This document shows, in pieces, positions 30,888 to 37,286 of a stretch of DNA of 39,886 bases. Under the pieces are notes generated by a model. That model saw only the letters and a program-made list of their open reading frames with translations, did not search any database and was not told where the DNA came from. The translations under genes and the position numbers were made by a program. Numbering within the stretch: position 1 is the stretch's first letter; every line of letters starts with the position of its first letter. The DNA is from a virus, in the IMG/VR virus record IMGVR_UViG_3300005530_000055, positions 1 through 39,886 of that record. One strand, written 5' to 3'.

Positions 30888-31409
30888 TTACTCGGAGATA
30901 ACCAGTTCCGCCATCAGGTTAACGGCAGATGTGGTACCCGCAGCACCCAGCTCGTAGGTGAGCGCCAGGGTCCCGTTCGTCTGGTTAAGCTCGAAACCAG
31001 GAGTGAACCACTCGCCCCAGTTAGCACCAGCGGTGCAGGGAATTGTCTGGCTCCAGACAACCGCACCCGGGGTTGCGAATGTCGCGGTCCCGGATCCGTT
31101 AGCCGTGGAGTAAATCCACACGGAGGATGCCGCAGTGGTAGACTGCGAAATGGGACGTGCAGTCGCGGTTCCTGCGAGAATCGCGGTGTTCGTGGACGAC
31201 ACCCTGCGCAGACGCCAGGTGATCGTACCGTTAGAAGGGTAAGACGCGCTCGACCCGGAGTAGGTGGAGACACGCACTGCGGAGACATTGAACTCCCCAG
31301 CACTCCCCCCGTACATCAGGACGTACTCAGTACCCGGGACGCCACCAGTTCCGATGGAGATTCCCGTGGTCTGCTCCGCATCTACGTTGTAGGTTCTGGC
31401 AACAGCCAC
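30888..31409 (-). CDS. Beta-rich virion protein, 173 aa
   Basis: GTG at 31409 behind AAAGAGG. A strand-rich, Thr/Ala/Gly-rich sequence (GTGGVPGTEYVLMYGGSAGEF, GTITWRLRRVSSTNTAILA, NLMAELVISE) without catalytic features. First of three consecutive surface-type genes between the GT2-like transferase and the portal. Likely a decoration or fibre-associated protein; function not established. Confidence 0.65.
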   Translation of the reverse strand: MAVARTYNVDAEQTTGISIGTGGVPGTEYVLMYGGSAGEFNVSAVRVSTYSGSSASYPSNGTITWRLRRVSSTNTAILAGTATARPISQSTTAASSVWIYSTANGSGTATFATPGAVVWSQTIPCTAGANWGEWFTPGFELNQTNGTLALTYELGAAGTTSAVNLMAELVISE

Positions 31410-31470
31410 ACAGCCTCTTTCTTATGCCGAGATAAGTTCCCCGGCACAGCCGGGATTGGTGGTTAAACAA

Positions 31471-32163
31471 TTATACGGAGACAGTACCCCGCACCGCAAG
31501 GACTGTTTTGATATCGTCAGCCATGCAGGTCTTGCGCCAGGAATAATACTTGTCGCGATCAGCGATCAGTTTCTCCCCGGAATCTTTTGATGTCTTATCT
31601 GCTTTCCATACATGTTTCACGGAAATGGCGCGTAGATGCCGGATGCACCCGGCACCCATTCCCAGGTCAGCCCATACGTTATCGATGTACCAGTGATCCA
31701 GGTCAGGGAGTGCCATCCACCCGAGGGCTTCTACGATATTGCTGGACACGCAGACAGCCTCAGGGATGTCTTCCCGCACTCCGTCCCAGGGGTAAGTGAA
31801 CCCGACCCCCCCCATGCGGATAATTCCCCGGATGAGGGCACGATCCCATCCCGGGGTTTCCGGAACCATGTCATCCCCGAGGGACGCGAGATACGGGTAA
31901 TCCTTGTACCGCAATCTCGCGATCTCATTTGTCCACGCGGTCAGTCCCATTCTCTGACCCACATCGAGGAAATCCCCGTCGCGTCCCGCTTTGCTCATGA
32001 TGAACTTGTAGCGCTCAAGCTCAGGATCGTCATCGTCCACGCATACATGGAGATGAGTTTTCATTTTCGCGGTATCATGCACCGCATCAAGCAGCCTCGC
32101 GATGTTCTGCGGACGATTACGGGAAGGGACGATTACGAGCAGGTCACCCATAGGGTCACTCAT
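31471..32163 (-). CDS. GT2-like (GT-A) glycosyltransferase (copy 2)
   Basis: 230 residues from an ATG at 32163 that overlaps the stop of the upstream mini-gene by 8 bases. The GT-A nucleotide-binding start LLVIVPSRNRPQNIARLL is followed by CVDDDDPELERYK (the acidic DxD-type metal site) and YLASLGDDMVPETPGWD. Later blocks MGGVGFTYP and DHWYIDNVWADLG are shared with the copy at 8697-9407. It probably transfers a sugar to a phage or host acceptor in the cytoplasm. Divergence between the copies suggests different acceptors or donors. Confidence 0.85.
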   Translation of the reverse strand: MSDPMGDLLVIVPSRNRPQNIARLLDAVHDTAKMKTHLHVCVDDDDPELERYKFIMSKAGRDGDFLDVGQRMGLTAWTNEIARLRYKDYPYLASLGDDMVPETPGWDRALIRGIIRMGGVGFTYPWDGVREDIPEAVCVSSNIVEALGWMALPDLDHWYIDNVWADLGMGAGCIRHLRAISVKHVWKADKTSKDSGEKLIADRDKYYSWRKTCMADDIKTVLAVRGTVSV

Positions 32164-32326
32164 CTGCGGGGTCTTCCTCTGCTTCTCTCGGGGCTTTAAC
32201 CCATTCTTTCAGGTACATCTCCCGATGATGCGGGTTATCCCAGTCGAGATCGTCGTCTTCCAGGAGCTGCCTCAACCTCGGGTTAGACGTGATATCTCCC
32301 AAATTGCGGGTTCCCTTTTTTGTCAC
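32156..32326 (-). CDS. Small acidic protein, 56 aa
   Basis: A GTG at 32326 with AAAGG about nine bases upstream opens a frame that starts MTKKGTRNLGDITSNPRL and continues into QLLEDDDLDWDNPHHREMY, ending EAEEDPADE. It overlaps the previous mini-gene by 44 bases and the transferase by 8 bases. The acidic helical composition and coupling to both neighbours support translation. Function unknown. Confidence 0.65.
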   Translation of the reverse strand: MTKKGTRNLGDITSNPRLRQLLEDDDLDWDNPHHREMYLKEWVKAPREAEEDPADE

Positions 32327-32456
32327 GTTTGACAACCTTTAGCACTGTCACCGGTCGGTTCTTCGGGATAAGATTCCCTTTTCTGTCATAGCAGGCACCC
32401 GTGTGCCCGTTCAGGGCGCGGCATCCACGGGTCTTACGGCATCTCGTGTTGATCAT
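32283..32456 (-). CDS. Small basic Cys-containing protein, 57 aa
   Basis: The ATG at 32456 overlaps the methyltransferase stop (ATGA). The product begins MINTRCRKTRGCRALNGHTG, then CYDRKGNLI and a lysine-rich tail (VLKVVKRDKKGNP). Three Cys and one His near the start could bind metal. Similar small phage proteins with a CRKxxGCxxxxGHxGxC pattern are plausible nucleic acid binders. No firm family. Confidence 0.65.
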   Translation of the reverse strand: MINTRCRKTRGCRALNGHTGACYDRKGNLIPKNRPVTVLKVVKRDKKGNPQFGRYHV

Positions 32457-33064
32457 GCCCGGATTATACCAAGCCCGTACCTCCCGGGGAGGTTCTCCCA
32501 GGTCTTCCCCGTAGCGGCGCAGTACACGTCGAGAGCCTCCTGAACCGGGGGGACGGTACCCTTCCAGTCGTACCCAGGCCACCCGATAAGGTTCGTGTCG
32601 TGGAACAACGCGACACCTTTGTTCGAGAGCCTAGGCATGTACGCGTATAGCTCAGCGAGAGTATGCTCATACTCGTGGGAGGTGTCTATGAACAGGACAT
32701 CCACCTGGGGGGGAAGCTGCGCCTGAACGAATTCATCCATGTCGTCACCCTGGATGAATGTCCATCTCGGGGTTTTCCGCCAGGGACGCATTCCCGCAGG
32801 GTCATCCGCGACAGGATCGATATCCACGGATACGACATGCCCGTCAGAATAGACAGCTGCCGCAAGGAAAGCGAGAGTAGAATTCCCTTTCCGTGACCCG
32901 AGTTCCAGCACTCGCACGTGCTCGTAAGATTTCGCGGTCTCATACAGGTACGGGAGATATTCCTGGATATCGCTCCATCTTCCCAGGCGGTCCATGTACC
33001 CGTCGTGGAGAGTGCTCGTGATCGCGTCCAGCGCGATGTCATACACCCTGCGGAGCGCCATCAC
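32453..33064 (-). CDS. Class I SAM methyltransferase (methyltransferase-24-like)
   Basis: 203 residues from a GTG at 33064 or ATG at 33061, both overlapping the preceding stop. Motif I is VRVLELGSRKGNSTLAFLAA, motif II HVVSVDIDP, and a DVLFIDTSHEYEHTLAEL block carries the acidic His-containing motif of sugar/small-molecule O-methyltransferases; GVALFHDTNLIG follows. It is coupled to another methyltransferase upstream and lies in the GT4-GT2 group, so a glycan or modified amino acid substrate is likely. Confidence 0.85.
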   Translation of the reverse strand: MMALRRVYDIALDAITSTLHDGYMDRLGRWSDIQEYLPYLYETAKSYEHVRVLELGSRKGNSTLAFLAAAVYSDGHVVSVDIDPVADDPAGMRPWRKTPRWTFIQGDDMDEFVQAQLPPQVDVLFIDTSHEYEHTLAELYAYMPRLSNKGVALFHDTNLIGWPGYDWKGTVPPVQEALDVYCAATGKTWENLPGRYGLGIIRA

Positions 33065-33810
33065 AGCCCTTTCAACTGAGCACCGTGACGATACCGGAAA
33101 TCCTCGTCAGCCTGACGCTGATATTCCTCGTCGGAAATCTTCTTCGCGTGAAAGATCGTCCTATTCCCTGCATGCAACTGCACGACGCTCAGCGCGGGAT
33201 TAAAGCCCGCAACGTTCAGCATCGCAGACAGGCAGGGAATATTCGGGGTCCACCATGAGGTGGGATCGTTATTCAGCTCTCCCCCGGGATGGAATGCCAT
33301 CCTCGGGGCGTCCAAGAGCTTTTCCGTGTCCACAACAGTTTCCACGACGGCGACACCCCCGGGACGGGTGCATTCCGCAAGCTTTTCCAATCCGAGGAGC
33401 GGATGGCGCAGGTGATATAGCACCCCAAGGAAAAGCACCAGGTCGAAACGCTCACCCTGAAGCTTCTCCGGGAGATCGTAAATGCTTGCCTCAACAGGAA
33501 CAACATTAGACCCGAGTGTCTCGTGAGCCAGGTCGAATGCATCCCTACCGGCAGACTCCCAGATATCTGCCGCTACAACTCGCTTTGCGCCGCGACGTTC
33601 GCATTCAAAAGAGAAGAACCCGTCCCAGCATCCCACGTCCAGTACGGACAGTCCTGTCATTTTCTCCGGGAGCAAGAGATGCGGGAGCGTATTTTGCTCT
33701 CCGGATCGCCCTGGAGTGATAATTCCCGGGCGCAGTTCGATGGAGTGAAACCAGAAATGCTTCTTGATAGTTTCACGGAGTTCATTATCTGTCATCGCTG
33801 ACTCAGACAA
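33061..33810 (-). CDS. SAM methyltransferase, CmoB/DUF1698-like
   Basis: 249 residues from a TTG at 33810, which has GGAG seven bases upstream; the internal ATG at 33795 lacks one. The N-terminus HFWFHSIELRPGIITPG is typical of the tRNA uridine-modifying CmoB-like family, followed by motif I LDVGCWDGFFSFECERRGA and LVLFLGVLYHLRHP. In bacteria and biosynthetic clusters this subfamily also methylates sugars and other small molecules. The W-F-H-S-I-E start and LYHLxxPL block make the family reliable. Context with glycosyltransferases favours a sugar target over tRNA, but this is inference. Confidence 0.8.
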   Translation of the reverse strand: MSESAMTDNELRETIKKHFWFHSIELRPGIITPGRSGEQNTLPHLLLPEKMTGLSVLDVGCWDGFFSFECERRGAKRVVAADIWESAGRDAFDLAHETLGSNVVPVEASIYDLPEKLQGERFDLVLFLGVLYHLRHPLLGLEKLAECTRPGGVAVVETVVDTEKLLDAPRMAFHPGGELNNDPTSWWTPNIPCLSAMLNVAGFNPALSVVQLHAGNRTIFHAKKISDEEYQRQADEDFRYRHGAQLKGL

Positions 33811-34720
33811 AGATTATCTCCGTCGAGTAGTCACCTAGTGCTGCACGAACCGCGTTAGCGAGGTTTTCGCGGATAAGCTCAGGCGAATCTCCGTAGTTGA
33901 TAGGAGATGTGATACGAACCGGCAGTCCATCGCCTGTAGCAGCCACAACACTGTTCGTGCTAGACAGAACTACGACCGATGCCGACACAAGCGATGTGGC
34001 AGGAACCGAAGAGTCGTAAGTAAATGGAACTTCTATCCCTGCTGCCGCAGCTCCAGCACCACCCGGGTACTGGAAACCGATGGTATAATTACTAAAGACT
34101 GCCGTCGAAGCAACACTGCCAGCTGAGTAATTCACTAGCTCGACATAAGGTGCTGACGAACCAAAGGCGGTGAATGCAGCCCCCGCCCCGGTCCACTGGT
34201 TTGCCCACGTAATCCCGTCAGCTGATGTCTGCGCCTGGAAGTTACTGTTGTTAAAGTTCGCGAAGATACGAATAAACTTGTGGTTTATGGGATCGTAAGT
34301 TCCACTGCCAACCGTAACGAACCCTGATCCTACGTTGTAACCAAACAACAGCGAACCTTGTTCAACCGCGAGCCTCAAAGTTATGTAGAAGTTATGCGTG
34401 GGGTCACCGTTAGTGAACGACGGGTTAGGAACGACAGAGCTTAGCTGAATACCAGCCCACATGTTATTGGAGCCACTAGATGCACCACCGGGGTCTAGCT
34501 GAGTTGCCGCAAAACCTATGGTCATCATCGCGGGTATAGAACCCTGAGTACAAAGCCCTGCCCATTCGTTCCCGCCGCCACTTCCGGGAACGGAAATCTG
34601 AAGCGTATTCTCAGCAGTGTTTACAGCTGTTCCCACGGTCGGCGGTAGCTGCTGCCAGTAAGAGTTGAGATCCTGCACATCGTGATCTACTTCGTAAGTA
34701 ACATAAGCGATGTTGCTCAC
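33803..34720 (-). CDS. Lectin/laminin-G-like beta protein, putative receptor-binding or adhesin
   Basis: 305 residues from a GTG at 34720 with a perfect AGGAGG seven bases upstream. Residues 1-215 read as a concanavalin/laminin-G-like jelly roll (DLNSYWQQLPP, FIRIFANFNNSNFQAQTSADG, VASTAVFSNYTIGFQ). The last 80 residues are a helix-containing tail (ELIRENLANAVRAALGDYSTE). Codon choice is visibly more A/T-rich than in neighbouring genes. A carbohydrate-binding virion protein is likely by fold. The gene sits among transferases, so its ligand could be the same glycan they make or modify (inference). Confidence 0.65.
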   Translation of the reverse strand: MSNIAYVTYEVDHDVQDLNSYWQQLPPTVGTAVNTAENTLQISVPGSGGGNEWAGLCTQGSIPAMMTIGFAATQLDPGGASSGSNNMWAGIQLSSVVPNPSFTNGDPTHNFYITLRLAVEQGSLLFGYNVGSGFVTVGSGTYDPINHKFIRIFANFNNSNFQAQTSADGITWANQWTGAGAAFTAFGSSAPYVELVNYSAGSVASTAVFSNYTIGFQYPGGAGAAAAGIEVPFTYDSSVPATSLVSASVVVLSSTNSVVAATGDGLPVRITSPINYGDSPELIRENLANAVRAALGDYSTEIIFV

Positions 34721-34890
34721 TTTGAATCCTCCTCATTGGCAGTGTAGCAGTTACACCCTGCGTAATGACGGAAAGAATCAGTCCCGGGGCATCCGCAGTT
34801 CTCCCGGTGCTCCCCTGGGCAGGTTGTTCCTATCCATCTCCAGACGCAGGGAATGCGATCATCGTCAGGGAGGGGCGTCCACGAGGTCAC
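34717..34890 (-). CDS. Cys-rich mini-protein, 57 aa
   Basis: The GTG at 34890 overlaps the GT4 stop (GTGA), and its own TGA overlaps the next start (GTGA), so the gene is fixed at both ends. The product begins MTSWTPLPDDDRIPCVWRW and contains CPGEHRENCGCPG and a later CNCYTANEE. Six Cys and two His suggest one or two zinc sites. Function unknown. Confidence 0.75.
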   Translation of the reverse strand: MTSWTPLPDDDRIPCVWRWIGTTCPGEHRENCGCPGTDSFRHYAGCNCYTANEEDSK

Positions 34891-36038
34891 GTCAGGGACT
34901 CCTCAATACGGTCAAGCGCGGGAACCCAGTAATCGGTGAACACTTTCTCCACGTCGAACTTCTGCGCGAAATCGTACGCGGGTTTCCGTGGCATCCTGTC
35001 CTGCTCCCATGCCTGATATGCAGCCTCGAAAGCATTCTCGATATCAGGAGCGTCAGGACGAGTCCACCATGCCCCGTGTCCGTCCTCCCAGTCAGGAGTC
35101 CCGGAGACAAGCCAGCCTGCACCGCACAGTTCTGATGTTGCTGAGCCATCAGTGGTGACCACGGGGATTCCGCAAGCCTGAGCCTCGATCAGGGGAACTC
35201 CGAAGCCTTCCCCGTAGGAACACAGGGAAAGAATGTTCAGCCCGTTGTACCAGATCGCCATCTGCTCATTCGTGACCTGCCCCGTATCGTACATGTACGC
35301 ATCGGGGAAACTTACGGCACCGCTGATACCCAGTCGTGCCGCGAGTCCCGGGAGATTCGTTCCTCCCGGGGATACCTGGGCACTGTGGATGGTCAGGTGC
35401 GTGTCAGGGTGTCGTGCGTGAAACCTGGAGAACGCGAGGAGCTGCTGATCGAAAGCCTTCCGTCTTCCCCGGTTCATCGCGACGATCCCGATGACAAACG
35501 TGTCCTGATCAATTGAAGGGACCGTCTTGCGATATTCTGTGGGATCCCCCGGGCGATAAACGGCGGTGTCCACGCCATGCGGGATATACAGGGGTTCCGC
35601 ACCCTCATTCTGGAGGACCATCTCCCCGAAGCGGGACATCGCTATCGGGGTGGTGCATCTCGCTTCCCGGAGGACTGTCACGTCTCCCTCGCCCAGGGGG
35701 TTGCAGTCCACGGGGAACCAGGGAAACCAGTTTATTGCTGACAGTGCGCTTGCGCACTTCAGCAATCCGAAAGGGTCGCACAGGGAGATGAGGATGTCAG
35801 CCTTGAAATACTCATAATGCTGCGGGAGGATGTCGCAGCCTGCTGCATCCCTGACTGCCGGGAGGATGGGAATCCCTTCCCATTCCAGCCAGGTGCCAGC
35901 CCCGGAATAGGGTGCGGATATCGCGACGATCTCGTGATCGGTCTGCTCGTTGATGCGCCTGGTGAATAGTGCCGTCTGATGTGCGTACGCAGAGGTCAGG
36001 AAAGGGCTATTCGAGTGCCAGAGAATCCTTAGCGACAC
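34887..36038 (-). CDS. GT4-type glycosyltransferase (copy 2)
   Basis: 383 residues from a GTG at 36038, chosen because GGAG lies six bases upstream and the resulting start SLRILWHSNSPF aligns with the other GT4 copy (SSILWHSTAPW); longer starts would run back into the promoter at 36077-36105. The C-terminal signature is YGEGFGVPLIEAQACGIPV, with the two Glu of the GT-B donor site. The likely role is sugar transfer from a nucleotide donor. It heads the second glycan-related gene group and has its own promoter. Confidence 0.9.
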   Translation of the reverse strand: MSLRILWHSNSPFLTSAYAHQTALFTRRINEQTDHEIVAISAPYSGAGTWLEWEGIPILPAVRDAAGCDILPQHYEYFKADILISLCDPFGLLKCASALSAINWFPWFPVDCNPLGEGDVTVLREARCTTPIAMSRFGEMVLQNEGAEPLYIPHGVDTAVYRPGDPTEYRKTVPSIDQDTFVIGIVAMNRGRRKAFDQQLLAFSRFHARHPDTHLTIHSAQVSPGGTNLPGLAARLGISGAVSFPDAYMYDTGQVTNEQMAIWYNGLNILSLCSYGEGFGVPLIEAQACGIPVVTTDGSATSELCGAGWLVSGTPDWEDGHGAWWTRPDAPDIENAFEAAYQAWEQDRMPRKPAYDFAQKFDVEKVFTDYWVPALDRIEESLT

Positions 36039-36076
36039 GATCATCTCCAGGTGGGCACAAAAGACCCATCGTCTTA

Positions 36077-36105
36077 TATATAGCACAGCTTAAAACTTTA
36101 ATCAA
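36077..36105 (-). promoter_or_regulatory. Sigma-70-like promoter for the GT4-led gene group
   Basis: Minus-strand -35 box TTGATT (36105-36100), 17-base spacer, -10 box TATATA (36082-36077) in an A/T-rich patch of the otherwise GC-rich 134-base spacer before the GT4 gene. This spacer holds no gene. Confidence 0.65.
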
Positions 36106-36172
36106 GCACCATGCCCGCGACGTGTGCCTGGCTGATAAAAAATTACCCCAGGTCGTGCTGACGATGGCAGTT

Positions 36173-36376
36173 TTATTCTACCGCATTCCCGCTGTCTCCG
36201 GGAGTGTTCTGCATATTCATCGTGGAAAACCCGATGAAAACGTCCGCGATAAACTTGGTTGCAGTGGACTCGGAAAGCCCTGACATGATCGCGGCAGTAT
36301 GCAGCTGAGCCAGGGATTTCATTATCTCGATCATGTCTTCGGGGGGTCCGAACGGGTCCGGGATATTGTCAATCAT
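36173..36376 (-). CDS. Small helical protein, 67 aa
   Basis: The ATG at 36376 shares a base with the HNH stop (TGATG), behind GAGGAG. The product starts MIDNIPDPFGPPEDMIEIM and has an Ala/Ser/Thr-rich helical middle (LHTAAIMSGLSESTATKFIA). It resembles small phage proteins of unknown function encoded next to terminase genes. No motif identified. Confidence 0.65.
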   Translation of the reverse strand: MIDNIPDPFGPPEDMIEIMKSLAQLHTAAIMSGLSESTATKFIADVFIGFSTMNMQNTPGDSGNAVE

Positions 36377-36924
36377 CAATCCTGCTCCTCATATCGCTCC
36401 CAGATCGTAAACTGACGTTCAGCCAGTCTGGTGATCCAGTCTGCAAACTCCGGGTAAGTCATGTCCTTCTTGGCATTATTGCACTTCCAGCAGCAGGTAA
36501 CTACGTTACCAGAGGTGTAACCTTCAAGGTTGTCAACTCGATCTATCCCGTTGTAAGTAAAATCTCCGTTGTTTTTTCCTACCCGGATAGTTCTACCTGG
36601 TGGTTCTCCGCAGTAGAAGCAGTCAGCGGAAGTCAGCTTGTCAAAATCACCCTCGGAAAGCTCCCAGGCGTGTCCTCTTCGCTTTGCGCCAGAGATGTAG
36701 CTTCGAAGAATCGCACACCGCGCAGCCTCTCCCAGTGCGCGACCCAAGTCTCGCTGACAACCACAGCTTTTTATTCTTCCCCAGTTTCCGCTAGTGACAA
36801 AAGTTTCATTGCCGCAATCACACATGCAACGCCATAGAGCCATATTGGAGCGTGTACCAGAACGCTCAATGGCGATAAGTTTCGCGAACCGCTGCCCAGC
36901 GAGGTCGCGACAGTGATTGCTCAT
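36376..36924 (-). CDS. HNH endonuclease, homing-type
   Basis: 182 residues from an ATG at 36924. A first Cys cluster (CMCDCGNE and SCGCQRD) resembles the N-terminal zinc module of homing HNH enzymes. The catalytic core contains CFYCGEPPG, then GIDRVDNLEGYTSGNVV and CCWKCNNAKKDM, including the D-R-x(D/N)-N turn and the metal/zinc Cys of the HNH fold. Codons are more A/T-rich than the neighbours, suggesting acquisition. HNH genes beside terminase sometimes assist packaging of cohesive-end phages; a selfish homing enzyme is the alternative. Confidence 0.9.
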   Translation of the reverse strand: MSNHCRDLAGQRFAKLIAIERSGTRSNMALWRCMCDCGNETFVTSGNWGRIKSCGCQRDLGRALGEAARCAILRSYISGAKRRGHAWELSEGDFDKLTSADCFYCGEPPGRTIRVGKNNGDFTYNGIDRVDNLEGYTSGNVVTCCWKCNNAKKDMTYPEFADWITRLAERQFTIWERYEEQD

Positions 36925-37161
36925 TCAGTCCTCGGGAGAGTCATCGTACACATCCTCTGGATAGATGGTGTTACTTTCGTCCCATTGCGCCCAGTATTCC
37001 ACCTCGGTGCGGTTACCGTTCCCGAGTTTCACCTCGCGCTTAATGCGAGGACATGCTCTCAGGTGATACCCTCCGCAATCCTCGCATAGGGATTCAGGGC
37101 GGGTGTCGAAAATCCCGGAAGAACGGAACGCTGTCCGTTCCTCAGGAGTCAGCTTGGTCAT
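36925..37161 (-). CDS. Small zinc-site protein, 78 aa
   Basis: ATG at 37161, stop directly abutting the HNH start. Residues 20-40 contain PESLCEDCGGYHLRACPRIKRE, a CxxC-H-C pattern fit for one zinc ion, and the C-terminus is acidic (YPEDVYDDSPED). It overlaps the preceding gene by 20 bases. The motif resembles short zinc-knuckle proteins often found in phages of Streptomyces and relatives. Function unknown. Confidence 0.7.
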   Translation of the reverse strand: MTKLTPEERTAFRSSGIFDTRPESLCEDCGGYHLRACPRIKREVKLGNGNRTEVEYWAQWDESNTIYPEDVYDDSPED

Positions 37162-37285
37162 ATTCCGTCCAGCTTACTGAAAACACCTCATCGTAGTGCT
37201 TGTTTCCCTCATGTTCTTCCAATGTACAGGAAATGTCCGTGATCCCCGGTTCGAGTGCCGCCCGGATCGTCTTGCCGCACAGCAT
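37142..37285 (-). CDS. Small protein, 47 aa
   Basis: The ATG at 37285 lies two bases after the terminase stop and has GGAAG seven bases upstream; a longer start at 37342 would lie inside the terminase gene. The product begins MLCGKTIRAALEPGITDIS and has CTLEEHEGNKHYD. The pattern C...C-(S/T)-L-x-x-x-H-x-G-x-H resembles a small Cys/His zinc motif of actinophage proteins. Function unknown. Confidence 0.65.
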   Translation of the reverse strand: MLCGKTIRAALEPGITDISCTLEEHEGNKHYDEVFSVSWTEYDQADS

Positions 37286-37286
37286 C

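Noticed and set aside
31440-31454. Short hairpin CCCGGC-N3-GCCGGG after the GT2-like gene
   Set aside because: Six base pairs and no U-tract; too weak to call a terminator.
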